A stretch of DNA of 64,000 nt from Sporobacter sp038405045 (GTDB lineage: Bacteria > Bacillota > Clostridia > Oscillospirales > Oscillospiraceae): NCBI GenBank assembly GCA_038405045.1, contig JBBZIV010000001.1, forward strand, positions 620,001-684,000, written 5' to 3'. Of the stretch, positions 46,575-55,843 are shown one piece after another (the first letter of the stretch is position 1; each line of letters opens with the position of its first letter). Both the position numbers and the translations under genes were made by a program. A model generated the notes under the pieces. That model had not been told where the DNA came from. It did no database searches and saw only the letters and a list, made by a program, of their open reading frames with translations.

Positions 46575-46647
46575 AAGATTCTTCGGGGCTTTATGCCCCT
46601 CAGAATGACAGAACCTTGTCATTCTGAGCCGTCAGGCGAAGAATCTT
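46575..46647. repeat. Palindromic repeat element (MITE/REP-like, 73 bp)
   Basis: Terminal arms AAGATTCTTCG (46575-46585) and CGAAGAATCTT (46637-46647) are perfect inverted repeats; a second perfect inner pair CTCAGAATGACA (46599-46610) and TGTCATTCTGAG (46617-46628) lies inside. The spelling matches a widespread bacterial intergenic palindrome that I know by its GAAGAATC and CATTCTGAG blocks (memory). No ORF. Confidence 0.75.
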
Positions 46648-46700
46648 TGTGCATTTCTTTTTACTGATTTTTTATTTTGCAATGCCCCTTTTGCCGCCCG

Positions 46701-47849
46701 CTACCAGTTAACGCCATAGTTTGGCCGCACGGCCGCGTCAAACACAAGCGCGGCGTCATAGAATTTCAGATAGCGCGCGCGCTGTGTGCGCAGCGTCGAT
46801 CCGTCTGCATGCATCCTATCGCAGATAACGGCGTCGAGATCAGTTTTGATTTCTGAAAAGGCACTAATACCGACGGATGCAAAAATACGAAAGCCCTGAC
46901 TTTGGAGATATTTTAAAATCGGCCCTGATTTTTTGACGTCGTCTCCATCCGGGCGGGCGCCAAAAGGGTAAATATAAAGCGCTGTCGGGCCGACGAGGGT
47001 GCCGACCTCTTCAAGCCAGCGCTGCGTATCGGCCTCGACTCTCTTTAAACTCGATTTTGACAAATCGATATGACCCCACGAGTGGGAGCCGAAATACCAG
47101 CCGGTCTGCTTCAAAAGCGCAATCACCGGCTTGACGGCGTTAATTTCCGCCTGACGGGTCGATTCGGCTTCCGGCGTCTCGTTAGCGATATCCGTCATCG
47201 TTCTGTAGCCGAGTATGCCCTCGTAGCCGGTCAGGCACAGGCAGCCTTTGGCACCGTTAAAAGAAAAATCGGGGTGCTCTTTGACAAATTTGTCAAGAAT
47301 GGTGACCGCGTCAAGGTCCTGCGAGTAAACGGGTTTCCCCTGGGGGTCGAGACCCCAGCTCCAGATTTCGCCGTCCTTGACAAGAAGCTTATAGGTAAAA
47401 CCGTTTTGGATCATGTAATTGTAGTAATTGACATCGTCGTACGACAAAATGATCGGCTTTTTGCCCGGTGGCAGCATGAGCGTATTACGAACCATCCGGG
47501 AAATACCGTCACTGTACTGTTTTTCGGACCAGACGTCGTTCATACTGACGATGATATAATTGTTATCGTAGAGGCTTTGCAAGATTTTGTTATACTCCGA
47601 GACGGTGACCATGTATTCATCAATGCCTTTTTCTTTATTATCGCCGTCAAAAGCAAGCTCGGGATAGGCGACGAGAGGATGGAAAAAAAGGTGCTCGACG
47701 GGGCCGTCATACGCGACGAGGGAGATTTCTGATGTTATTTGCGGCGTATGAGCCGCCGAGGGGGCGCCGGAGGTGTTGATGGCCGCAGCGTTAGATGACG
47801 TCATCAATGCCAATATAAAGGCAACAAGCCGGTAAATCAAAGCTGACAT
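46701..47849 (-). CDS. Polysaccharide deacetylase-like secreted protein
   Basis: 382-residue protein with an N-terminal signal peptide (RLVAFILALMTSSNAAA). The body resembles a NodB-type deacetylase: LFFHPLVAYPELAF, KKPIILSYDDVNYYNYM in place of the usual TFDDG, GSHSWGHIDLSK giving the His-X3-His zinc pair, and IYPFGARPDGDD. The first Asp pair is kept (YDDV) but its surroundings are altered, so activity on peptidoglycan or another glycan is likely but not certain. Flanked by the palindromic repeat downstream and divergent from addB. Confidence 0.8.
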   Translation of the reverse strand: MSALIYRLVAFILALMTSSNAAAINTSGAPSAAHTPQITSEISLVAYDGPVEHLFFHPLVAYPELAFDGDNKEKGIDEYMVTVSEYNKILQSLYDNNYIIVSMNDVWSEKQYSDGISRMVRNTLMLPPGKKPIILSYDDVNYYNYMIQNGFTYKLLVKDGEIWSWGLDPQGKPVYSQDLDAVTILDKFVKEHPDFSFNGAKGCLCLTGYEGILGYRTMTDIANETPEAESTRQAEINAVKPVIALLKQTGWYFGSHSWGHIDLSKSSLKRVEADTQRWLEEVGTLVGPTALYIYPFGARPDGDDVKKSGPILKYLQSQGFRIFASVGISAFSEIKTDLDAVICDRMHADGSTLRTQRARYLKFYDAALVFDAAVRPNYGVNW

Positions 47850-47981
47850 AAAACCACCGCTTCCTAATCGCTATATGTCATATTATAATCATACACGCGG
47901 TCAAAGGAAATGACAAAATATGATTCATTTTGATAAATTCTGCAACAATCTGGATTATGCCTCATAATCTCAAGGAAGGCG

Positions 47982-48010
47982 CTGACAATCAAGCGGTAAA
48001 CGTTTATAAT
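47982..48010 (+). promoter_or_regulatory. Promoter of addBA
   Basis: CTGACA (47982-47987), 17-nt spacer, perfect TATAAT (48005-48010), 31 nt before the addB start. Confidence 0.7.
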
Positions 48011-48040
48011 AAAAGAACAATGACGACAGAGGTATGAAGT

Positions 48041-51000
48041 ATGATAAACCTCCTGCTTGGCCGCGCGGGGACAGGGAAGACATCCCGCCTCATAGATGAC
48101 TTTAAAAGAAAAATGGATGCCGGTGCCAAGCGCCTTTACTTTATTGTGCCGGAGCAGTACTCGCACGATGCCGAGCGCCGCCTCTTGGCCTCGTGTGGGG
48201 ACAGCCTAACCCTGCACGGCGAGGTGCTGAGTTTCTCCCGCCTTGCAAGCCGCGTCTTTTCCGAAGCAGGCGGACTGGCCGCACCGATTGTCGACAGCGG
48301 CGGCAAACTGCTTTTAATGTGGCGCGCTGTTTCTGCTGTGCAGGCAAAATTGAAGGCGCTGACAATAACGGAGCGGCAAGTTGATCTTTTGGAATGCCTT
48401 GTCGGTCTGGCGAAGGAGCTTAAAAGCGCCGCCGTCACACCGGAGGCTGTTTCTGCTGCCGCAGACGCGCTTCAAAGCCCGCTTAAAGAAAAGCTCCGGG
48501 ACCTGTCACTGATTTTGTCGATGTACGGCGGTTTTTTTGACGGTGAGCACGCCGACCCGGACGACCGCCTCACGCGACTGGCCCGCATTATGAACGAGCG
48601 CGCGCCGATTCAGCCCGCGCACATTTATTTTGATGGTTTTTCCGATTTCACGCAGCAGGAGCTTGCTGTCATCACAGCACTCATCCGCCAAAAAGTCCCT
48701 ATGAGCGTTTCACTGACGTGCGACGGTCTTGGTGACAGTGCAGAAATTTTCGAACCGGCGCGACAAACAGCACTGGAGCTCTGCCGTCTGGCTGAAAAAA
48801 GCGGCGTTTTGACATCCGTCACCCTCTGCACCGAGAGAACGAATAAAGCGTCGGCGCTTTTGCACCTTGAAAATCACTTGTTTAAATATGACGAGACGTG
48901 TTTTGGCGAGACAAACGGCGCTGTCATCTGCCGCCGATTTGCTTCTCCGGAGGAGGAGTGCCATTACGCCGCGTCCTTCGTGCTTGCAGCCGTCCGCGGC
49001 GGCTGCCGGTGGCGCGATATCGCCGTTGCCGCCCCGGACTGGCCGTCTTACGAGACGCTTCTTGAGAATGTTTTTCAAAAATACGGCATACCGGCTTTTG
49101 CCGGACGGAAGGAAGGTATCCGCCAAAAGCCGCCCATCGCCGTCATGACGGCTGCGTTGGAACTTCTCTTAAACGGCTGGACGGTTGATTCAGTTTTTAG
49201 ATATTTAAAAACGGGGCTCTGCGGATTAACGCTTGCGGAAGCCGATGCGCTTGAAAATTATGCCCTCCTTTGGGATTTGAAGGGCACCGTCTGGACGCGG
49301 GAAGAGGACTGGGTTCTTTCACCCTCCGGTTATGAACCGGGCGACAAGGCGCTGGACGACAAGAAGCTTGCGCATCTCAATGCTTTGCGCCGCCGACTCG
49401 TCAAGCCGCTTCTTCGTCTCAAAGACGGCCTGTTTCAAGCGGGCAGCAACACGGAAAAGCTGCGCGCCTTATACGAATTTTTGACGGAGATTAATTTGTA
49501 TCAGCGGATTCAGGAAAAAGCGGACGCGTATCGGTCTGTCGGCGAAGTGCAGCTTGGCGACGAATATGACCAGCTGTGGAATATATTGCTTGGGGCAATG
49601 GATCAGTTTGCCGCACTGCTCGGCCCGGAAAACACGTCGCTTGCCGCCTTTAAAAGGCTCTGGGAATTGCTCATCACGCAGTATGACGTCGCGTCGATTC
49701 CCGTTTCGCTCGACAGCGTTACCATCGGCGACCTCTCGCGCGTTCGGCGGCGCGGGCTGAAAGCGCTCATTATTCTCGGCGCGACGGACGATGCCCTGCC
49801 AAAAGCGTCGGCGGGCGGCTTTTTGACCGACAGCGACAGAACGGCGCTTCGCGCTGCTGGCCTTAGCGGTGTCCAAACAGCGGAGGAACGGCTGTACAGA
49901 GAATTATACGGCGTTTATGCGGCCGTCACGCTGCCGACCGATACGCTCGTTGTCACGCATCCGGCGAGTGCCTTTGGGTCTGAAAAGCGCCCGTCCTTCC
50001 TCGTGCGGCGACTAAACGCCATGTTCGCCATATCCGAAAGCCTTGAGCCGGACGCGCGCATCGCCGCCAAAACGCCGTGCTTTGAGCTTGCCGTGTCGGC
50101 GCTCCGCCAGCCGGAAAACGCGTGGGCGGCGGCCGCTTATACGTATTTCAGCGCCGAAGCGCAAGCCGCGGCGCTTCTTCGAGACATCGCAGCCGGGGCG
50201 CACCGCGCGCGGGGCGCGCTGTCGCCAGAGGCCTCCGCCGGGCTTTATGGTATATCACCCGATTTGTCGGCGTCGCGCGTTGATAAATTCTATGCCTGCC
50301 GGTACCAATATTTTCTTCAGTACGGCCTCAAGCTGCGCCCCAGAAAGCAGGCCGGGTTTGATGCGCCCGTTGCGGGGACGTTTTTGCACGATATATTGGA
50401 GAACGTGACACGCGCCATTGAAACAAGCGTCGGTTTTCAAAATATTGACGATGATGCCTGCCGGGAGCTGACGGCGCAATTTGTCAGCCGCTACGTCCAT
50501 GAGACGCTTGGGGACTTTGCCGACAAGTCCGGCCGGTTCCGCTACCTCTTCGAGCGGCTTGCCGGTGACGCCGCGTTTATCACGGGTGATATGGTGCGCG
50601 AATTGAAAAAATCGTCGTTCCACCCGGTTGATTTCGAGCTTGAATTCTCCGAAAACGGTGACGTTGCCCCATATCGGATGACGGATGGAAGCGGTGCGCT
50701 TTCAATCAAAGGGTTTGTCGACAGAGTTGACGGGTGGTTACAGGACGACAAGCTATACCTGCGTGTGATCGATTACAAGACAGGGAAGAAGACGTTTTCG
50801 TTATCGGATGTCTGGTACGGCCTGAACCTCCAGATGCTCATCTATCTCTTTGCGCTCTCCGGCGGCGGCGCGGCGCGATATGGGCATAACATTGTCCCGT
50901 GCGGCGTTTTGTATGCCCCGGCACGCGATGAGCTTTTGCCGCTTGGGCGCAATACGGATGCCATAACGGTTGAAAAGGAACGCGCAAAAAAGCGCCGACG

Positions 51001-51352
51001 CAGCGGCATTATCCTTGGGGATGACGCCGTAATTGAAGCGATGGAACACGGCGACGAAAAACAGTATATACCGGCTGCTGAGAGCAGCGGTGACAGCCTT
51101 GTAACGCCGTCGCAGCTGGATGCTTTAAAAAACCTTGTCGATGCCCGGCTGCGCGCGATTGGGCAAACGCTCCGCGCGGGAGACATTACAGCCGAACCGT
51201 ACTATAAAAACCAAAACGAAACAGCCTGCCTCTATTGTGACTATGGCGCGGCCTGTCAGTTCAGTGAAAAAGACGGTGATGCCTACAGGCCCCTTAAAAA
51301 GCTCCAAAATACAGAGGTTTGGGCGCTGCTGGAAGGCGGGAAGGCCGTATGA
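48041..51352 (+). CDS. addB: ATP-dependent helicase/nuclease subunit AddB
   Basis: AddB of the AddAB double-strand-break resection complex, 1103 residues. It starts INLLLGRAGTGKTSRLIDDF (Walker A), has a helicase-like but degenerate core, and ends with a RecB-type nuclease carrying the iron-sulfur cysteines: CRYQYFLQYGLKL, then FVDRVDGW and VIDYKTGKK of the nuclease centre, and CLYCDYGAACQF. Normal length. Its stop overlaps the addA start (ATGA). AddAB makes 3' tails for RecA and would also influence phage defence and recombination. Confidence 0.95.
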   Translation: MINLLLGRAGTGKTSRLIDDFKRKMDAGAKRLYFIVPEQYSHDAERRLLASCGDSLTLHGEVLSFSRLASRVFSEAGGLAAPIVDSGGKLLLMWRAVSAVQAKLKALTITERQVDLLECLVGLAKELKSAAVTPEAVSAAADALQSPLKEKLRDLSLILSMYGGFFDGEHADPDDRLTRLARIMNERAPIQPAHIYFDGFSDFTQQELAVITALIRQKVPMSVSLTCDGLGDSAEIFEPARQTALELCRLAEKSGVLTSVTLCTERTNKASALLHLENHLFKYDETCFGETNGAVICRRFASPEEECHYAASFVLAAVRGGCRWRDIAVAAPDWPSYETLLENVFQKYGIPAFAGRKEGIRQKPPIAVMTAALELLLNGWTVDSVFRYLKTGLCGLTLAEADALENYALLWDLKGTVWTREEDWVLSPSGYEPGDKALDDKKLAHLNALRRRLVKPLLRLKDGLFQAGSNTEKLRALYEFLTEINLYQRIQEKADAYRSVGEVQLGDEYDQLWNILLGAMDQFAALLGPENTSLAAFKRLWELLITQYDVASIPVSLDSVTIGDLSRVRRRGLKALIILGATDDALPKASAGGFLTDSDRTALRAAGLSGVQTAEERLYRELYGVYAAVTLPTDTLVVTHPASAFGSEKRPSFLVRRLNAMFAISESLEPDARIAAKTPCFELAVSALRQPENAWAAAAYTYFSAEAQAAALLRDIAAGAHRARGALSPEASAGLYGISPDLSASRVDKFYACRYQYFLQYGLKLRPRKQAGFDAPVAGTFLHDILENVTRAIETSVGFQNIDDDACRELTAQFVSRYVHETLGDFADKSGRFRYLFERLAGDAAFITGDMVRELKKSSFHPVDFELEFSENGDVAPYRMTDGSGALSIKGFVDRVDGWLQDDKLYLRVIDYKTGKKTFSLSDVWYGLNLQMLIYLFALSGGGAARYGHNIVPCGVLYAPARDELLPLGRNTDAITVEKERAKKRRRSGIILGDDAVIEAMEHGDEKQYIPAAESSGDSLVTPSQLDALKNLVDARLRAIGQTLRAGDITAEPYYKNQNETACLYCDYGAACQFSEKDGDAYRPLKKLQNTEVWALLEGGKAV

Positions 51353-54300
51353 GCAAAACCAATTTTACAGCGCAGCAGCAGGCGGCAATTTCGTCTCGCG
51401 GTACGTCGCTGCTCGTTTCGGCGGCGGCCGGATCAGGAAAAACAAAGGTGCTTGTGGAGCGCCTCTTAAGCCGGATAACAGACCCCAATGACAGCTGCGA
51501 TATCACCGATTTTCTTATAATTACATATACGCGTGCCGCCGCCGGGGAGCTTCGGTCGCGTATTCTCGACGAGATCGCCGAGCGTTTATCGCACGACCCG
51601 GAAAACAGGCATCTCCGGCGGCAGTCGGCGCTTTGTTATCAGGCAAAAATCGGCACGATTCATGCCTTTTGCTCAGACCTTTTACGTGAATATGCCGCAT
51701 CATCCGATCTGCCGTCCGACTTCCGCGTCGCCGATGAGAATGAAAGCCGGATACTAAAAGAAAAGGCGCTTGACGCCTTGCTAGAAGAGGCCTATGACCG
51801 GCTTGACGCCGCGCCGGACTTTGCAGCCCTTGTTGACGCGATGTCGGCCGGGCGGGATGATAAAAAGCTGACCGCCGTTATATTAGACGCCCATCGGGCG
51901 CTGATGAGTCACGCAAACCCCGGAAAATGGGTCAAAGATCAGCTGCAAGTACTCGCCCGGCTGGCGGGGCAGGACGCGTCGGAAACAGTTTGGGGCCGTT
52001 ATTTAATGGATGACGCCCGTAAAAAAGCTGTTTACTGGCACGGCGTTATGGAGAGCTTATCAGCCGATATCGCATTATATGAAGACCTTTACGCCGCATA
52101 CGGCGCCAGCGTCGAGCAGACGGTTTTGAGCCTTGAGGCCTTTGTGGCGGCGCTTGACACATCGTGGGACGCGGCGCGCGCAGCCTCAGTAATCGATTTT
52201 ACGCGGGCAAAAAGCGTGAAGGGGTATGAGGCTATCAAGGATATCCGCGCGCGATGCCGTGACGTGATGAAAAAAGCAGCGCTTGTTTTTGAATACACAT
52301 CCGATGAACTGATCGCCGATATGGTATCCGTCCGCCCGGTCATAACGTCGCTTTTAGAGCGCGTTCTGCAATTTGAGAGCGTGTTCTCAGCGCTCAAGCG
52401 CCGCGCCGGGGTTGTGGACTTCACGGATCTTGAGCATCTTGCCGTCCGGCTTTTGACGGATCAGGAGACGGGGAACCCCAACGCGCTCGCCCGTGCCGTA
52501 TCCGAACGGTACCGTGAAATATTTATCGATGAATATCAGGATGTCAGCGCCATACAGGAGCTCATATTCACCGCCGTATCAAAAGACGGTGCGAATATCT
52601 TCATGGTGGGAGACGTCAAGCAGTCGATTTACCGCTTCCGGCTGGCAGACCCGTCAATATTTCTTGATAAATACAGGAGATATCAGGATTTAACGGAGAA
52701 TACGGCGGACGTGAATCAGCGCATCCACCTGTCGACAAATTTCCGCTCGCAGGCGGCCATTTTAAACGCTGTTAATTTTATCTTTGAAAACATCATGTCT
52801 CCGGCGTTCGGCGAGATGGCCTATACCGAAAACGAGGCGCTCCGCCCTGGGCGGGACGGCGCGCTTTGCCTGGACGCGCCTGTTGAACTAAATATCCTTG
52901 ACCTCAAAGCAAAGGAAGACGACGGCGAGGAAAGCCCCGAAAAGGCTGAGGCCGAGGCCGCGTTCGTCGCCGGGCGAATTGAAGAGCTCCTGCAAAGCGG
53001 CTTGAGCATTCCGGACGGGGCGGGCGGCTTAAGACCGCTCCGGTGTGGGGATATCGCCATTTTGCTCCGCTCGGTTAAGGATAAAAGCCGGTATTACGCC
53101 GAAGCTCTGTCCAAACGGCACATTCCCTGTACAACGCCAGCCGGTGAAACCTTTTTTGAGAGCTTTGAAATTGCGCTGACGCTGGCGCTTCTTGAGATTA
53201 TCGATAACCCGCGCCAGGACGTCCCGCTTGTCACCGTTTTAAAAAGCCCCATCTATCGTTTCACGCCGGACGACTTGGCGGAAATCCGGCAGGCTGACCG
53301 GAAAGGTGACTTTTTTACGGCGCTGCAGAAAGACGCGGAGACAAGCGCCCGCAGCGCCGGCTTTCTCAAGGAACTTGACGCTTTCCGCCTCATGGCGCCG
53401 GAGCTTCCGGCCGACAAGGTCATCTGGCACGTCGCGCATCAAACTGGGTTATTCGCGATCCTTGCGGCACAGCGGGACGGCGAGATGCGGCGCGCGCGCG
53501 TTTTGAAACTGATCGCTCTGGCGGCGCGCTATGAAGCCTCAGGCTATCAGGGGCTATATGCCTTCCTGTCGTTTTTGCGAAAGCTCATGGATAGCGGGGG
53601 AGACATCGGTGAGGAGGACGCCGCCGCCGGTCTTGACGCCGTCTCGATTATAAGTATCCACAAATCAAAGGGACTCGAATTTCCCGTTGTCATCCTCGCC
53701 GACACAACGAAAAAGTTTAACCTGCAGGACGCCGCACGCCAGCTTCTCATCCACGCCGACCTCGGCGTCGGCCCGAAGTGCCGCGATACCGCCCGCCGCA
53801 TCGAGTTTCCAACGCTAGCACGTCTGGCAATCGCCAAAAAGCTTGTCTCGGAGATGACGGCTGAGGAGCTGCGCGTTCTTTACGTAGCGATGACGCGCGC
53901 GCGCGAAAAGCTCATCATCGTCTCGACATTTCAGGATGCCGACAAAGCGCTTCAAAAGCTCCTGCGGGACGCTGCCTGCCCCGTTGAGCCACAGGTTTTG
54001 GAAACGGTTCGGAACTTGGCGGGTTTTATTCTCCTGCCGGTGCTGACGCGCCCTGAGGCCGATTGTCTCCGCTCGGGTGAGCGTGTTACGCAGCAGGCGG
54101 ACGGCGATTGGGTGATCCGGCGCATGACATGGAAGCCCGACGCAGTTTCCCGAAAAGACACGGTAGCGCCCCCGGAAGTCCCTTTAACGCCGGATGCTTC
54201 GTATATTGAAACGATCCGGGAACAGCTGGCCTTTTCGTATCCGTTTCAAGCGGCAGCCGCCCTCCCGTCCAAATTGACGGCGACGGGGCTGAAGGGGCGG

Positions 54301-54918
54301 TTTACCGACTTTGAAGCGGCTGACGAGGCCGAAAGCCTTCCTGTTATCGGCCAAAGCCCGTCACCACGGCCAGCATTTCTGATGGAGAACACTGGGCTCA
54401 CGGCTGCCGAGCGCGGTATCGCGCTGCATTTAGCGATGCAGTTTATTGATTTTTCGCGCTGCTCGTCGGTCGCAGCAATCAGCGACGAACTCAAACGGCT
54501 GACAGATCTGGCATTTCTCACGGCAAGGCAGGCTGATGCTGTCTCGCCGCATAAAATTGTAACATTTTTTGAGTCTCCGCTTGGTCGGCGTGTCCTTTCG
54601 GCGGAAAAGCTCTACCGTGAATTTAAGTTCTCGCTGCTCGACAAGGCGAGCTTGTATTTTCCGGCATGGGGCGATGACGAAATTTTGCTGCAGGGTGTTA
54701 TCGACTGCTGCTTTGAAGAAAACGGCGCGCTCTTTATCGTCGATTTTAAAACGGACCGCGTGACGCATGAGACGCTGGCGGAAAAAACAGCCCTCTACAA
54801 ACCGCAGCTTGACGCATATGCCCGCGCGATGCGCCGTATCACAGGCCTTCCCGTCGCCGGGGAATTTCTCTACTTCTTCGCGCTCGACAGCGCTGCGGAA
54901 ATCGCCGAAGCCGAATAA
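51349..54918 (+). CDS. addA: ATP-dependent helicase/nuclease subunit AddA
   Basis: UvrD-like helicase plus RecB-type nuclease, 1189 residues. Motifs in order are FTAQQQAAISSRGTSLLVSAAAGSGKT (Q motif and Walker A, residues ~6-32, split), FIDEYQDVSAIQ (Walker B), MVGDVKQSIYRFRLADP, SIISIHKSKGLEFPVVILAD (split: IHKSKGLEFPVVI), RVLYVAMTRAREKL-type LYVAMTRAREKLII, and the C-terminal nuclease LQGVIDCCFEENGALFIVDFKTD (split: GVIDCCFEE, IVDFKTDRV). Overlaps addB by four bases. Confidence 0.96.
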   Translation: MSKTNFTAQQQAAISSRGTSLLVSAAAGSGKTKVLVERLLSRITDPNDSCDITDFLIITYTRAAAGELRSRILDEIAERLSHDPENRHLRRQSALCYQAKIGTIHAFCSDLLREYAASSDLPSDFRVADENESRILKEKALDALLEEAYDRLDAAPDFAALVDAMSAGRDDKKLTAVILDAHRALMSHANPGKWVKDQLQVLARLAGQDASETVWGRYLMDDARKKAVYWHGVMESLSADIALYEDLYAAYGASVEQTVLSLEAFVAALDTSWDAARAASVIDFTRAKSVKGYEAIKDIRARCRDVMKKAALVFEYTSDELIADMVSVRPVITSLLERVLQFESVFSALKRRAGVVDFTDLEHLAVRLLTDQETGNPNALARAVSERYREIFIDEYQDVSAIQELIFTAVSKDGANIFMVGDVKQSIYRFRLADPSIFLDKYRRYQDLTENTADVNQRIHLSTNFRSQAAILNAVNFIFENIMSPAFGEMAYTENEALRPGRDGALCLDAPVELNILDLKAKEDDGEESPEKAEAEAAFVAGRIEELLQSGLSIPDGAGGLRPLRCGDIAILLRSVKDKSRYYAEALSKRHIPCTTPAGETFFESFEIALTLALLEIIDNPRQDVPLVTVLKSPIYRFTPDDLAEIRQADRKGDFFTALQKDAETSARSAGFLKELDAFRLMAPELPADKVIWHVAHQTGLFAILAAQRDGEMRRARVLKLIALAARYEASGYQGLYAFLSFLRKLMDSGGDIGEEDAAAGLDAVSIISIHKSKGLEFPVVILADTTKKFNLQDAARQLLIHADLGVGPKCRDTARRIEFPTLARLAIAKKLVSEMTAEELRVLYVAMTRAREKLIIVSTFQDADKALQKLLRDAACPVEPQVLETVRNLAGFILLPVLTRPEADCLRSGERVTQQADGDWVIRRMTWKPDAVSRKDTVAPPEVPLTPDASYIETIREQLAFSYPFQAAAALPSKLTATGLKGRFTDFEAADEAESLPVIGQSPSPRPAFLMENTGLTAAERGIALHLAMQFIDFSRCSSVAAISDELKRLTDLAFLTARQADAVSPHKIVTFFESPLGRRVLSAEKLYREFKFSLLDKASLYFPAWGDDEILLQGVIDCCFEENGALFIVDFKTDRVTHETLAEKTALYKPQLDAYARAMRRITGLPVAGEFLYFFALDSAAEIAEAE

Positions 54919-54933
54919 GTTTGCAAATATCTG

Positions 54934-54962
54934 TTGCATTCCGGCGGAATCTGTGCTAAAAT
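54934..54962 (+). promoter_or_regulatory. Promoter of rpmE
   Basis: TTGCAT (54934-54939), 17-nt spacer, TAAAAT (54957-54962), 46 nt before the rpmE start. Confidence 0.6.
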
Positions 54963-55008
54963 ACACGAGCGCGAAAAACTACAGAAGAACTTTAAAGAGG
55001 TGAACATG

Positions 55009-55212
55009 ATGAAGGAAGGGATCCATCCCAACTATCAGCAGACGACGGTCAAGTGCGCCTGCGGTGAGGTTATTGAAACGGGAAGCACGAAGATGGATAT
55101 TAAGGTGGAAATCTGCTCGAAGTGTCACCCCTTTTATACAGGCAAGCAAAAGCTGGTAGACACCAGCGGCCGCGTTGATAAGTTCAACAAGAAGTTTGGC
55201 CTGCAAAAATAA
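55009..55212 (+). CDS. rpmE: 50S ribosomal protein L31, zinc-binding type
   Basis: 67-residue ribosomal protein: KEGIHPNYQQTTVKCACGEVIETGST, KVEICSKCHPFYTGKQKLVDT, GRVDKFNKKFG (split for length). The Cys set C-A-C and C-S-K-C is the zinc form of L31. Two consecutive ATG codons (55006, 55009) follow AAAGAGGTGA; the second gives the usual MKEGIHPNY start. It has its own promoter and terminator, directly after addA. Confidence 0.97.
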   Translation: MKEGIHPNYQQTTVKCACGEVIETGSTKMDIKVEICSKCHPFYTGKQKLVDTSGRVDKFNKKFGLQK

Positions 55213-55221
55213 CCGAAACTT

Positions 55222-55254
55222 ACCCGCACTGAAAAGTGCGGGTATATTTTTTTG
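55222..55254 (+). terminator. Terminator of rpmE
   Basis: Stem ACCCGCACT / AGTGCGGGT with a GAAA tetraloop and a long T-run. Confidence 0.92.
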
Positions 55255-55306
55255 TCCGCCTGCGATATAATGATTCCAGATCAGCAGATTTTAGGAGGTT
55301 TTTCGC

Positions 55307-55810
55307 ATGGATTTTCGTAAAATCGGCGTTAAGGACATCAAGGAAAACATTTTTGAGCTCATCGGAGACAAATGGATGCTTCTGACGGCGGGTGACCGCG
55401 CCGGGTTTAATATGATGACGGCCAGCTGGGGCGGGGCAGGTGTTTTGTGGCAGAAGCCCGTGACGTTTACCTTCGTTCGCCCGCAGCGCTATACGAGAAA
55501 GTTTATTGATGATGGCACATACTATACGCTCAGCTTTTATCCAGAAAAACTCAGAGATAAGCTCTATCTGTGCGGCTCACAGAGTGGCCGTGATATTGAC
55601 AAGGTTCGCGAGACGGGCCTAACGCCCTGTTTTGCCGACTGCGGCGCCGTCTATTTTGAACAGGCGGAGCTCGTTCTCGTCTGTAAAAAAATCTACTTTG
55701 GCGAGTTTGATCCAGAAAACTTTTTAGCGCCTGAAATTGAAAAGGTTTATGAGAGTCTAGACTACCACCGGATGTACATCGGTGAAATCGTTGAGGTTTT
55801 GGCCAAGTAA
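55307..55810 (+). CDS. Flavin reductase family protein (FMN-binding split barrel)
   Basis: 167-residue flavoprotein of the flavin-reductase-like / flavoredoxin group: KWMLLTAGDRAGFNMMTASW, VTFTFVRPQRYTRKFIDDGTY (split), LSFYPEKLRDKLYLCGSQSGRD-type block. The family binds FMN in a split barrel and reduces flavins or an unknown partner. It has AGGAGG before its ATG and lies 33 nt upstream of hflX. In clostridia such proteins are often single genes of unknown partner. Confidence 0.88.
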   Translation: MDFRKIGVKDIKENIFELIGDKWMLLTAGDRAGFNMMTASWGGAGVLWQKPVTFTFVRPQRYTRKFIDDGTYYTLSFYPEKLRDKLYLCGSQSGRDIDKVRETGLTPCFADCGAVYFEQAELVLVCKKIYFGEFDPENFLAPEIEKVYESLDYHRMYIGEIVEVLAK

Positions 55811-55843
55811 GGCGCGGTTTCAAACGCTAAAAACAAAAAGCAG

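Noticed and set aside
47070..47732. 220-codon plus-strand frame
   Set aside because: Antisense to the polysaccharide-deacetylase-like gene, no start signal.
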